Assembly: GCA_014904985.1 (NCBI GenBank)
Contig: MU129079.1
Coordinates: 1 to 64,000, forward strand
Source of the DNA: Hydnum rufescens UP504
Taxonomy: Eukaryota > Basidiomycota > Agaricomycetes > Cantharellales > Hydnaceae
Direction of reading: 5' to 3'
DNA: 64,000 bases
Shown: piece by piece, positions 1 to 11,164 of the stretch
How positions within the stretch are numbered: the stretch's first letter is position 1
Layout of the letters: every line of letters begins with the position of its first letter
Position numbers and translations under genes: made by a program
Notes under the pieces: generated by a model
The model's database searches: none
What the model was told of the DNA's origin: nothing
The model's input: only the letters and a program-made list of their open reading frames with translations

Positions 1-456
1 GCACTCTTATATTAGTCTTTAACTCCCATTAGTCACACAACAAGGCCGAAAAGGAGAAGTCGGTGGATGGGTCCCTACCGTGTACAAAAAACAAATGACC
101 GCGGGTCCTACGAGTTAAATGAATTGGATGGTACTCCTATGAATGCCGTGTTTGCAGCTAACCGAATTAAGAAATATTATTCACGTGACCACATACCAAA
201 AATGGATATTACAAATCATCATGACGAAACGGGAAATGAACTATCAGCAGATGTATATGCAATCACAGCCACTGTTCCAAATCAGGAATTAATTGATAAC
301 AACGCCGGATATCACGGGATTTTGAGTACTGGGAACGACCCCGGGTGTCCTTCGGTCCGGAAAACCATTTACGGAATTATTTGTGGCCAACACGGCAGGC
401 TACTAATAGTTGGGAGTATTGGGGCGATAAACTTATTGAGTGGCATCGCCGGTTAA
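1..456 (+). pseudogene. Ty3/gypsy retrotransposon pol, C-terminal remnant
   Basis: The reading frame from 67 starts with GPYRV, followed by GSYELNELDGT and a basic NRIKKYY stretch. This is the usual chromodomain-like or barrel tail after the integrase core of fungal Ty3/gypsy polyproteins (normally W-x-GPYRV..GSY.L..LDG). The frame stays open to 456, but after about residue 60 it no longer resembles the family. Upstream the same frame contains a TAG at 13-15, so the element is broken or cut by the window edge. No integrase core, reverse transcriptase or LTR can be seen here. It is a dead 3' fragment of a mobile element, not a host gene. Confidence 0.7.
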
Positions 457-523
457 TTGTCAGCGAAATCTCATCTTCAGATTCAGACGTGTCATTGGGT
501 ACATCATGAGGCGTATGGAAATT

Positions 524-543
524 AAAAAAAAAAAAAAAAAAAA
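524..543 (+). repeat. A20 tract
   Basis: Uninterrupted run of about 20 A just downstream of the gypsy remnant. It could be the trace of a reverse-transcribed poly(A) tail, but no target-site duplication is visible around it. Confidence 0.6.
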
Positions 544-2480
544 CCTAGATCCTCATCCCGAAGCTAAAGCCATATAAAATGAGTCACCCGATGAGTCACC
601 CCGAGTCATCAGAGAAAACCAAGATCAAATCAAGATTTTAAGCCGAACCCCCAAACGTGTTGAACGAATCCGGAAAGTACCGAAAGACCACGACGCAAAA
701 GCGTGGTTCCCTACACAAAGAAAAACCCCACCCCGCACATTCTGCGACCACCCAACCACTCTCTCTGCTTACTCTCTGTCGGGTCTCCTATCTAAAGGTT
801 ATATGATATGTCTTAAATGACGGTCACAGTCAGAAAAAGACCAACGGCGACCCTGCTTCTCTTCTCTTTGATCTTTTTTTTCGCTTCAAGCGATAACCTC
901 AGCTGCTGTGGTCTATGTTCCATGGAACGGTACGGAGTTCCACCAGAATAAAAAGAAGGCAAAACGCTGACCTTGAGCAGCGCCTGCCTTTTCTCTCGTC
1001 TGTCTTCAACATGCCCAGTCTCTCAATTCCCGCGACTATTTCGACCTTTCTCACTCCGCCACCCTCTCTGACCAAGCTCTCGCTTACGAATGGGTATCCG
1101 TTACGACGACCAAGACTCTCGACCCTCGCAAAAAGGATTCGTTCACGTATAAAGACGAACAGATGCCCTTTGGAGGAGCGACGTTGCCGAAATCCGCTGC
1201 CCGAGAAAAACCCAACGACCACAAAGCCTCACCGGCGTTCCTAGCGGATAACCTCGAGTTTTAGGTTCCCTTCCCAGAGTACGGATCTCCTCCTCAATGC
1301 TATCCTCGACCACCCTCCTTCTTCTCCGACCGGTTTTTACAACACTCCCTCCTCTTTCTCCCTGACCCTCCTCATTTCGCAAAATTCCAAACCGCATAAG
1401 AAACCCGTGAAAATCAAGCTCGTTCCTATCGTGCTTATCCGGCCTGCGCCAAGCGATGGAGGCTCGCGAGCAACCATACGCAACCACGTTGAAATCTATC
1501 AGTCCCCCCCCAAAAAAACTATTATGAAAGCGCAAATGGACGTTGAAGACATCACGAAAAATTCCTTTCCCTCCTCCACTCGCACCTTCGACTCCAGCGA
1601 GTTCCGAAATAGGCCATGATCGACGCTGCTGCTGCCCCTCACTTGCCAGACCCACTCTCGATGAACAACGTCGAAAAATTAAAGGAGATGGAGTCCGAAA
1701 CCATTAAAAATCACAAGGATTCAGGTCGACCTTTACGCTAAAGCAATGGCGGTCAAGGCAGTCCAGGTAGACAGTTTTCTCGGATCTTCACACTCCCGCG
1801 GACATCGTTCCAGGAAGAAACTCATCCCAATCCTTTCTTCGCCTTCAAACTTCATCGACGATTTGTGCCTCAATCTTGCTGGGACTAGCCGCCTATGCCA
1901 CTCACCTTCTATCTCTGCTTTTAAACCGGTTCCGAGTCGATACAGCGTTGTTATCCACGAGTTTGTCCCAGGCTTCAACTCAACTTTATGATCACGAATG
2001 GTCGGAACTGAGGATGATATCAACGAGTACGAATACGCTGATATCCCGTGGTCCAAAACGGTCAGGAACTTTGTGTGACCCGTCGTTGGAGCATGAGGAT
2101 GGATGTGGTAACCTCCCACGTCCCTCTTCTTGTAAATCTCCCCAATCCTCTTCCTTTCTTCCTCCATCTTTTTCCGTGGAGCTTTTCTCGCATTCCCTCT
2201 CCAAATTCTTCGAGTTGCTTTCGTTTTTTTTACAAAAAAAACCATGATTGGAACTCTCTGTACGACTTTTACGTCTATCCTCAGTTGAAAACGCACAGAA
2301 TATTTATAAAGAAGGACTAGAAAATGCAAGCTTTAAAAAAAAAGGGCCAAAAGTCCGAGTTAAGGAATCGAGGCTGAGTCCACCATCGGGTAGCAAAAGG
2401 GATATGAAGTACAAACAACGAACCAACGATATTCTATATGATAACCCCGAACGAGGAAGAGGTTCAGCCTAAAATCAGGA
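544..2480 (+). other. Decayed coding fragments, no intact gene
   Basis: Several short open stretches in different plus frames abut each other: about 1010-1262, 1284-1619 and 1617-1740, then 1730-1990 and 1876-2247. Each has plausible protein composition but they are separated by stops and frame changes, the pattern of an old gene or transposon ORF broken by indels. I do not recognise the family. The 544-900 part, with repeated GAGTCA motifs near 585-610, may be a former LTR or promoter, but I cannot show a matching partner. Confidence 0.35.
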
Positions 2481-2487
2481 CCCCTAA

Positions 2488-2811
2488 ACAAAATGTGTCG
2501 CAGAGAGGCAACTCGAATTTAAAACCTTCGCCAACCAAGATATAAGAACTTCATGGGCTTTAGAAACTCTCACACTAAGGGGAGAAACTTATACAGTAAA
2601 AAATAAGACCATAGGCCGAGTTCTAGTAGGCAATTACATAGCCCATTCCATGCTAAAAAGTGTTTTCACTGGCCAAATTAAAAGGAACACCTTCAAAGTT
2701 TACGATTTCAGTTTGCGCATCATGACGACTGCAATGCACGGCGAAGGTTTTTGCTCTCATGGTTCAATTGCGCTTAGACAAGCGTTCCGCTTAAGTAAAT
2801 GTACGACGTAA
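2488..2811 (+). pseudogene. Unrecognised open coding remnant without start codon
   Basis: Between an in-frame TAA at 2485 and TAA at 2809 there is an open stretch of 107 codons with balanced composition. It contains ALETLTLRGETYTV and GRVLVGNYIAHSMLKS, followed by FKVYDFSLRIM. There is no ATG near its start, so it is probably an internal fragment of a broken gene or of the mobile element to its left. I cannot assign a family. It is noted because it is the longest stop-free stretch in this decayed block. Confidence 0.35.
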
Positions 2812-2919
2812 TCCGGAATTTGCCTTGCCATGAAGAAACAACCGCCATTCTGTTCCACACCCTAAGCGACTTGTCGCTTTCTGTGACTTTGCTCATCGTG
2901 CAAGAAGCTCCTTCTCTCA

Positions 2920-3430
2920 GGTCCTACGCGCCCTTATCGAGTCCCCGCGCTGTTTCTAGGTCCTAGCCCTTATCGAGTCCCCGCGCTATTTCCTGCGGGC
3001 TTCCTACGCACCCTTTCGAGTCCCGCGCTGTTTTCTCAGGCTTTCCCTAAGCACCTTTCGAGTCCCCAGCGCTATTTCTCAGGCTTCCTACGCATCCTTT
3101 CGAGGTCCGCGCTATTTCTTTGAACCCCGCTGTTTCTCCGGCTCCTACGCATCCTTTGATCCCCGAGCTATTTCTCGAAGTCCCGCGCTGTTTCTCAGGC
3201 TCCATAATGCATCTTTCCGAGTCCCGCGCTATTTCGTCGGGCTCACTACGCATCCTCGAGTCCCAGCGCTGTTTCTCAGGCTCCTCACGCAATCTTTCAA
3301 GTCCCGCGCCTATTTCTCCCGAAGCCCCTGCGCTGTCTCCTCGAGTTCCACGTACCCTTTGAATCCCTGGCGCTATCTCTCAATTCCTTCCCGAGCACTA
3401 TTCGAATCCCCGCGCTATCCCTCGATTCTG
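2920..3430. repeat. Degenerate minisatellite, unit about 40-45 bp
   Basis: The motif CCTTTCGAGTCCCGCGCT, followed by RTTTCTCAGGCTCCTACGCA, recurs about a dozen times with substitutions and small indels from about 2920 to 3430. It then fades into a pyrimidine-rich CTCGA-containing tract to about 3740. Open frames on both strands here are by-products of the repeat and are not called. Confidence 0.75.
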
Positions 3431-3870
3431 AGCCCTTTTCTCGAAACCTGCCGTGCCTTTTCTCGGTCCCCAATGCCTCTCTCTCGACTCTCATGATCCA
3501 TTAAGCCTCCTCTTCGGCTCCTCCAACTCCGTTCCAAGCTCTCGTCAACTCTCGCGACTCCATTTAGCTCCTCCTCGACTCCCACGATCCTTTTCCAAGT
3601 CCCTCTCGCTTCCAACGACGTTTTCAAGTCCTCTCAATTCCTGGCGAAGTTTTTTCAGAGTCCGCTTCTCTTTCACGTACGTTTTTTTTCGAGTCCCTCT
3701 CAATTTCCGTGACTTTACTCGAGTCTCCTCAATTTTCTCGTCTTCTGCAAGTAATCTCTCCACTGGCCAAAACCTTTCTCTAAAAACCTCCCTTCTTATC
3801 TTCCAATACCAAACCTCTGTCAGACCAGTTAAACACTTTGAATTGTAACTAATTCATCGCGACTTAAGAA

Positions 3871-3906
3871 AAATAAAGTACCTTTAAAAAAAAAAAAAAA
3901 AAAAAA
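3871..3906 (+). repeat. AATAAA followed by A21 tract
   Basis: An AATAAA hexamer at about 3872 is followed within about 10 bases by 21 A residues at 3886-3906. This is the layout of a polyadenylated transcript end copied back into DNA, for example a retroposed sequence or LINE-type tail. No flanking duplication was found by eye. Confidence 0.5.
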
Positions 3907-6900
3907 GAATGAAGAACAAAGAACAAAAGCCCAAGAAAATCAAGTACAAAATAAAGTACCATCCTAGAAATCCCTGAAAAAACCGTATCCTAGAATCCCA
4001 AAAATAAGGATTTTAAAAAATCAGTCAATTAAAAGAACTCGAGAGGTATAAAAAACAGAGGAAAATGGCATGGCCAGAATACCTCGAATCCCACCCAACT
4101 CGTAGCACGAATGAAGAATTTGATGACGGATTCTAAAAAATCCTTCCAATTAAGGCAAATGTTGACGAATTCATTTGCTTGAAGTTCCCATGCGTTCACA
4201 TTAACATCGGCATGTTATCAACCGATCGGAAATTCGCCTTCCTTTCTATTCGACTAGCGATTTTGGCGCAGTTTACCCAGACAAACATGATCCCACGGTT
4301 TATTTCTTCGCCCGAATTGATGGAATTCGTTATCGCAACATGCATGCAGATGGCCCTATGTTTTTGGCTGAGATTATTCTGGGTCTTACTGTGTTTGGAG
4401 GGATCGATCCAACTCAATGTCCCAACCCCTTCTTTTCATGTGACTTTTCACCCCCTCCCAGTTAAAAGAATATCATGTGTTTCTGACCCTGAAAGCCAAA
4501 TCAAATCTGGAAATTGAAAAATTGAATCACCATGAATTAATTGCAAAACACCCTGTGATTGCAAAAATGCCTTGTGATTAAATGCACCCTGGAATTAAAA
4601 CCACAAGTGATCGTCATGGCTCAGGTGTCTAATTAAGTCCCCATTCCAAGAAATTAAATGCCGACTTCCAGAAAGCGATTTAAGGAACACTGAATTATGC
4701 AAAATTCCCCAAGATTGTTCTATTGTCACTCATCATGTCTGCAATCAAATTCCCGTATCCTGAAGGACGTTACCCGCGCTATGAATATCCCGATGACGTA
4801 TTCGATCTGTCCCATCAATTCATCGAGCGAAAGGGGTTTGGCAAAGTCGTTTTCTGCCTTGGAGTGGAGGACACGAGTGGATTGATGGTGGCGTATATTC
4901 CCAGAGGTGTCCCATTCGTTTTCCAGGCCTATATCGAATCCATGGATGAATACAACTTCGCCTTCATTATGATCCTACTTCCCATCGGTTACCAACACGT
5001 CGATTGTTCATTTGGGAACGTTCTCCTATCATCGATCTTGGAGCCCAAGGATTTCCCATTCCCACCCATCTCTCCCTTTATGTCTCTCATTTATTCCATC
5101 ACAAATCCACTCCACTGGAGATCTGTCAGACTGTTCCATGTGTAATTTCCTTCGTCATCTCTGATTCAAAAGGATCTGGAACCTAGACAGCTGTTCTTTC
5201 TTTTCAAATCATATGCTAAAAATGGAATGAAGGCAAAGGATTTGATTTGAATTTGAAAACAATTCACAAGGAATGACAGCTGTCAGAAGTAAAACGAATA
5301 AGGAAATCATGTCAAACTCAGGATGAGGATAAAAGGGCAGTGAAAGTCATTCCAGAACCCCATTCTCCTCCCCTCATCCTCTCAGTTCATTTGAGTTCCT
5401 TCTCTCCTCTTTCTTTCTCTTTTCTCATCTTTTCTCTTCTCATCTCTCTCTCAGATCCTATCATCATTTTTCTTTCATTTCCAATCGGAGCCCCCCACTA
5501 TCGTCAACAGCTGTGGAAAAATGCACAGAAGGTATCGATTAAACCTTCAAATTTCCAAGGTCTTCTAAATGATATATCAGAAGAAAGAACGAATCAGGAA
5601 AACAAGAAGTTCACTCCCCGAGTTGTACCTTCTGGCGGTAGAGGACTCGACACACTCGTTCACTCTTTTCATCCATTCCAGGCTGGAAAACAGGATGGTT
5701 TTGTCCAGATTGCTCCAACGGAGTAAGGGTTTTACCAGGGCGTTATCTAGAACTGGATGATGGTTACATCTGTAGTGCTGAGAGTCCAACTCAAAGTGAG
5801 TTAGCATTACGGGATCGGCCAGTCCCAGAATGGCGCCCTGACAGGGAAGCGTGTATCCGCATCCCCTTTACCATAATCCCTTTGATGCGCTATGTGAACT
5901 CCACATCTTGGTCACTGTTCCCCATCCCCTTGTTCCTAAACAAAAAAAAAAAATAACAGAATAAGAAAATATGATCTTTAAAGGACAGAGTTTGACAACA
6001 AAAGGAAAGATCATGAGGCCATCAAGAAATAGTTATAAGGCCCATCGAAACCTACAACTTCCCGTTAGCGCATCCAGCCCCGAGGCCATCTATCCAGCGC
6101 AACTTTCACATTGCGTCTTATCGGCCATTTTGTCACCATCACGCCGATCCCTTTCCATTGGCATCATTCTTCACTCCCATTTGCTATTCCCCTACACCTG
6201 AAAATTCGTTTGAAGGGATCGTTCTATCAAAAAGTATCAAGTGGACGAGATACGTTATCTGGTACGAGATCACTATGCCCCCTACCAACAAAAAGGACCT
6301 CGAAGTTGTCCTGGTAGTCGCCTTATGAATCCAACTGGTGACAAGATACCTCCTCGAGTATTCCCACTTCAGTTCTCAATCTGGGAAGTAATAGATGCTG
6401 TCCAGGGTAAGAGGTTTTCTCCATGTGACAAAGACCATTTAATCGAGTGGGAGCAGATATCCTACCCACACCAGTCAGTCAACTCTACACTCGAGAACGA
6501 CTTTTCTACATGTGACAAGCATTGCAGTTGGATGGAAGGATGGACTTGTCGGATCTTGCAACGCAGTGGAAAAGTAGCGAGGGAATGGCAAGATGAACGA
6601 TCTGTTACTGAATATGGGGGGTTTGGGCGCAGAAGTAGGAATTCACAAGTGCAATTGCAAGGGCACTGCAATCTAAAGGTGTTCGCCATCCTGTAGACGG
6701 AATAACTGGCTAACGTAGTCTGCTCAAACCGAGTTTCCACGAAACCCCTCCGCCTCAAGTGATCTGTCGTGGACGTGTTTACGACCAGCTTTATCACTTG
6801 CTAGCCAGCCCAAAGATATCAAGGACACTCAGTTGCAAACTAACTCCATTGCAACAAACACCAATACAAGTCTTCTACATGTCAAAAAATAGCTTATGTA

Positions 6901-7615
6901 ACCCAAACGATTCTGTAATCAAAAACCCGACGTCCAAAAGTTGAACAACAGCTATTTTGTATGACCTAAGCAAAAGATATGACTCAGCCTGATTTAGTCA
7001 TCCAAACATCCCACAACTGCACCATTCCAAACATCACACAGACTTTTGGTGCAGAAAAGTACACAGACATCCAAAAATACATATAAGGAATCGAATTTTG
7101 TAGTTTTTAGGTAGCTTTTAGATAAGACTCCCCTCGAAATAAAGTAGTTACAGATGAGAAATTCAAGTGGCCAAGTAACTGAAAGGCATACTCAGAGCAA
7201 CAACGAGAAGTTGTAGATAGTTGTAGGACCCTCAGTGTAGGTGTTGCTAGATGTCTAAGCCCTGAATCATACGATAATAGGTTCTAGCCCATAAAAGTTT
7301 AAAATCAGAAATAGCTTCTAAGTTTCAATTCGACAATCGTGATACAAGTAGTCCAGCTAGAGTCAGAAACATTACGTCATATCAGAGTCATCCATATCAT
7401 TTCCATACCTAGTAAGCCAATCAACCCATTGAGACTAACCTGAGCCCCTCCCATACCTTTATTCATTCCCAATCCCTATAACCTTAACCAACATCTGGTG
7501 GTGTTAGTAATTTCTGCAGAGTGATAAAGCATCTTCTACAGTGTCGTTCAGGTTCAGCGGGTGGGGTCTGTTTTGGCATAGGAGGGGGGTTCAGCGGGGG
7601 TAGTTGGCCTAGAAT
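3907..7615. other. Transposon-derived or unassigned DNA, no confident gene
   Basis: Contains isolated open stretches: 4729-5145 (+), which reads MSAIKFPYPEGRYPRYEYP and onward; 5340-5726 (+), after a CT-rich leader; and 6241-6696 (+). None extends through plausible introns into a recognisable protein. The TATA-like GATAAAAGG at about 5327 followed by a CT-rich leader resembles the LTR/leader region of fungal LTR retrotransposons, but no second LTR is present. From 6700 to 7615 I see nothing supportable except the linker tail of the copia relic near 7480-7615 on the minus strand. Confidence 0.3.
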
Positions 7616-9214
7616 TTAGGGTTTTGGTGTCGTCTGAGTCTTCAGGATCTGGAGAGTTGTTGGAGGTCGGCAGGGATCTATCTGCGGCCTTGAGCTCGTA
7701 ACTGGGGGATTGACAGAAATGTCAATTGTCGAGGTAGTGAATTTTATGTTATGTTCAACGGATATTTTGTTCCTTCCCTTCCAGTAAGTTCTGTGAGTGT
7801 GTGGGCTGTTGTTATCATAGCCCACCCAAAAGGCTTCATTCGCGCGTTCATCCAATTTCGATCCAGAGTCATTGTGAACCCAGACTTGTTGGCCCCAAAT
7901 AGGGATATTCGCGAGGTTCGGCTTTTCCTTCGTAAGCCATTTGAGTGGCGTCATATGGCCTAAGACACGAGTAGAAGTACGGTTTTTGAGCCAGATGGCC
8001 CAATTCACAGCCTTGCCCCAGAGGTTTTTCGGCAGCTGGGATTGATGCAGCATAGCGCAAGTTCGTTCAAGAATCCGCCGATTCAATGATTCGGCAACTC
8101 CATTGTGCTGGGGAGTATCATGGGTGGTTAATCGGCGCTCTGTGCCCTGATCCCCTAGAAACTTCATGAATGCATGACTTGTGTATTTGCCTCCGCGGTC
8201 AGATCGAAGCCGTTTAATTTGGACTCCATGCTGCGTCTTTGCCCAAGCTGCGAAGTCTTTGTAAGTGTCGAGTGCCTCGTCCTTCATACGTAATAGCCGA
8301 AGTTTCGTATATCTCGTGGCGTCGTCTGTAAATGTGATGTAATAAGATCGTCCGCCCAATGAATTTAGGGGTGATGGGCCCCAAACGTCTGTATGAATTT
8401 CCTCGCCGAATGAGGAGGCGAGCGGGGCTGTCCGCTCTTTCTTGATGGCCTTCTGGGTGGCCTTGGCATACTCGCAGGAGTCACAGGAAAAATCCTTGAT
8501 GTCATCAATTAGGTCGATGCCCTCGATAATGTTGTTTTTGATAAGCGTGCATATTGTATCAACCAAAATATGGGCCAATCGTCTGTGAAGATCCGAGAGC
8601 TTCACTGTCTCACGTGCAAATGTAGCTGCCGAATTAGCATGTTCGACTTTGTATAAGCCATTATCGCTGCCAGAGATGCATCCAATAAGGACACCTTTCG
8701 GGTTTTTGATTTTGCACGAGTTTCCGTCGAATAGGACTTTGTGACCCGCTTTCGTAATTCAGTTTATCGAAATGACTGTTAATCCGAGTTCTGGAGCATG
8801 GAGGGCATCGTGCAAGATGACTGGGGTGAATTTCCTGTCATTCGGCACTTGAATCTTTAAGTCGCCGGCACCAATAGCATGGAATACTCGGTTATTAGCT
8901 GCAAGGATTGGGTGAGGGTCGATAGGATGGTAATTAATGAATTGCTCCTTATATGGAGACATGTGTCGGGTGGCCCCTGAATCGTATATTTCAGCGTAGG
9001 TGGGGGATTTCGTCCGTCCATTCGTTATAGCCACGACATCTGGCTGTGACCCGATGGCCTTGATCGTGGCCCATGCCTCGACATCAGCATGTGCGGCTGT
9101 AGCGGTGCTTTCCTTAGCACCCATCCTGGGATTCAGCGACCTTGATGGCCCCTGCCCCTCCTTTCCTCCCCCTTCGCCCAACAATCTGCTTTGATGTGCC
9201 CCTTTCGGTGGCAA
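7616..9214 (-). pseudogene. copia pol: protease and integrase, disrupted
   Basis: The frame from 9214 carries the protease signature DSGATRHMS. After a single TGA at 8759-8761 it continues with a GAG-pre-integrase domain (DLHRRLAH, then a CDSCEYAK zinc-binding half). The integrase core has HTDVWGP, SDRGG and HNGVAE, and the last D and E are separated by exactly 35 residues, as in DD35E integrases. The integrase C-terminal region ends in a Pro/Thr-rich linker stop at 7616. The reverse transcriptase domain is missing. The frame joins gag through a shift in a purine-rich run near 9150-9175. Confidence 0.9.
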
Positions 9215-9909
9215 TTAAAACACTCGACGTCCTTCTTGCTCTTCTTCTGCCCGTTGGCATAGAAAGCTTTGTCGTTACTCAATTTGGCCTTCCCCTTTTT
9301 CAGAGTTCGCCAGTCGTACTTGTCTGTTATGAGTCGGATCACTAGAGTTGGCATAATAGATTTGCCGCTGAGATCTGCAGCCACCATAATCGAATTTATG
9401 GTATTGTCATATGAGTCGGGGAGTGATCCTAATAGGATGTTGCTGTATTCTTCATCCAAAATTGTGGTGCCCATGGCTGCCAGTTGTTCCTTGAGATCGG
9501 CCAATTTGTCGAAATGTGCACGAATGTCATCATCCGCGCCACAGCGAGTATTCTGTAATTGCTTTCATAAGTCGACCAAAATTAATTTCGACCATCCTTC
9601 GTATAAAGCCCGGAGCTGATCCCAGACCTCCTTGGCCTTTAGTCCAGCCTTAATCTGGCTGAACACCGTATCGGGGACCGAGCCGGCCACAAGTTGCTTA
9701 ACCATGGCCTCGTCCTTCTTCCATTGAGCCTCTGGCGTAAGTCCATCGACCGTACTGGCAGCGCTATAGTCTGACGTAATCACGTCACTCGTAAGGTGCT
9801 CAAGGAGCCCTTTCGCATTGAGGGCCCACATAATCCAGTTGCAGTATGTGACCCAGTTCGTACCGTCTGCTGCCAATTTCGTAACCCAAATCTTGAATTT
9901 GTCGCTCAT
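9133..9909 (-). pseudogene. copia gag (capsid and zinc knuckle), disrupted
   Basis: Starts at ATG 9909 with MSDKFKIWVTKLAADGTNW, typical of the copia-type gag polypeptide. It continues with the KAKEVWDQLRALYEG region. A TGA at 9565-9567 interrupts the sequence just before KQLQNTRCGADDD. The same frame then resumes through LADLKEQLAAMG and LGSLPDSYD to a CCHC knuckle, CFNCHRKGHIKADCW, at about 9222-9180. Family alignment from memory suggests Arg at the stop position (CGA to TGA), which is inference. The gag frame ends at 9133, after a G-rich run where the pol frame takes over, so gag and pol are no longer fused as they normally are in copia elements. Confidence 0.9.
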
Positions 9910-11164
9910 AGTGATCTTTTCTAGTGATGGAAAAAATAGGGGGTAAATGTGTTTCTTTTAAGAGAGCAGTGATGGGCCCATAACCTAGTGAGAGTCATGG
10001 TATGCGCGCGAGAACAACTCCCCCTGATTACTAAGCAGGTGAGGACAAATTCGGTAGATCAGCGAGACTCGAGTCGCCCAGGTGAATTAAGCAGGCGCCA
10101 ATAGATATTTGTAATCAAAAGACTTGACTTGGGTTGACTCGAAACGGACTGGGTTTGGACCCGAGTCAGCTGAAGTCCAAGTCCACGGCAACACTACTGG
10201 ACCAGCCTCTTATGGGTGTTTGCGTCGTTCCTTCATTTGCATCCGAAAACGCTCAAAGAGGCTGGGAACGAGCCTATGAGAATCCGACCCATCAACTGTA
10301 GTCCCTATTGCGGCCAGCCACAGCCTAGGGTGATTGGGGTCCTTCATTGGAGACAGCCTATTTATGCATGAGACTCTCGTAGACAAGTATGATGGGCATC
10401 CCAATGAACACGTCCTATTTCTTCTCATTGCATCGCCGTAGACAGCCAGAACATTGGGACCCCAGATCTGAAGGCTGTGGCACGTCAAAGCCGCAATAGA
10501 GTTGGATCGGAACTATCCGACAAAGAAAATCGCGAAAGTGGCCTACACATGCTGTGAAGTCAGTCAATCGGAATCGGCTGCGGGATTATGGATCTCAGAG
10601 ATCCTGAACATACAGCCCGCTCAAACCATACCAACTCTAATTTCCCGATCGACCATTACGCGATGTAAAGACACGCTCGCGTTTATTATCGCCTCCAATT
10701 CGCTTGACCCTGGCCATATATAATGCCTCCTGCTCAGTGTAACCTTACATACTTACAAGATAGCTTCACTGGCCTCAAACACAGACAGTGGTGCTAAACC
10801 CCTAGGTTCAGGATCCGAGGCTTGGTTTCACAGGCAATGTCACAGCCACTCCACAAATAGCCCCCATGGCCACTTCCCCCAAAAATCATGGTCTCAAATT
10901 AGTAATTTCGGAAGCATGTTGTACAATTCCCCTCGTATAATGAGAGTCTTCTTACGACCAAGTCATTAGTTCAAATCACTTATGCCAAATGGCGAGTCTG
11001 AGGCTGCCCAAGGGTTATGAGATCAGGCGCAAGTAAAGATTTCATTTTGGGATTCTGCGTCTCAGATTTAGCCAATGCGCAGTAATAGTCACCCCAATGG
11101 ACCACCGCGGCTGTCCCCGGGTCTCCTACTCTTGCTGTGACTCGCGGCCACACCCTCTTCCGCC
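9910..11164. other. Intergenic, no gene seen
   Basis: Upstream flank of the copia gag start and of PSD2. Small open stretches at 10210-10488 (-) and 10502-10723 (+) have no family features and are probably chance. The last 200 bp should hold the PSD2 promoter; no TATA box is evident. Confidence 0.4.

Larger units (their letters stand above)
7616..9909 (-). mobile_element. Ty1/copia retrotransposon relic lacking reverse transcriptase
   Basis: On the minus strand, 9909 to 7616 encodes gag, zinc knuckle, aspartic protease, GAG-pre-integrase and integrase in the Ty1/copia order. The reverse transcriptase and RNase H that should follow integrase are absent. After the integrase the frame runs about 40 codons through a proline-rich linker (about 7615-7480) and then loses similarity. 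No LTRs, primer-binding site or target duplication could be recognised on either side. The coding region is broken by two in-frame TGA codons and one frameshift (see the gag and pol entries). Confidence 0.9.

Noticed and set aside
10210..10723. Open stretches on both strands between copia and PSD2
   Set aside because: No homology features, no exon chain, and composition no different from the intergenic background.
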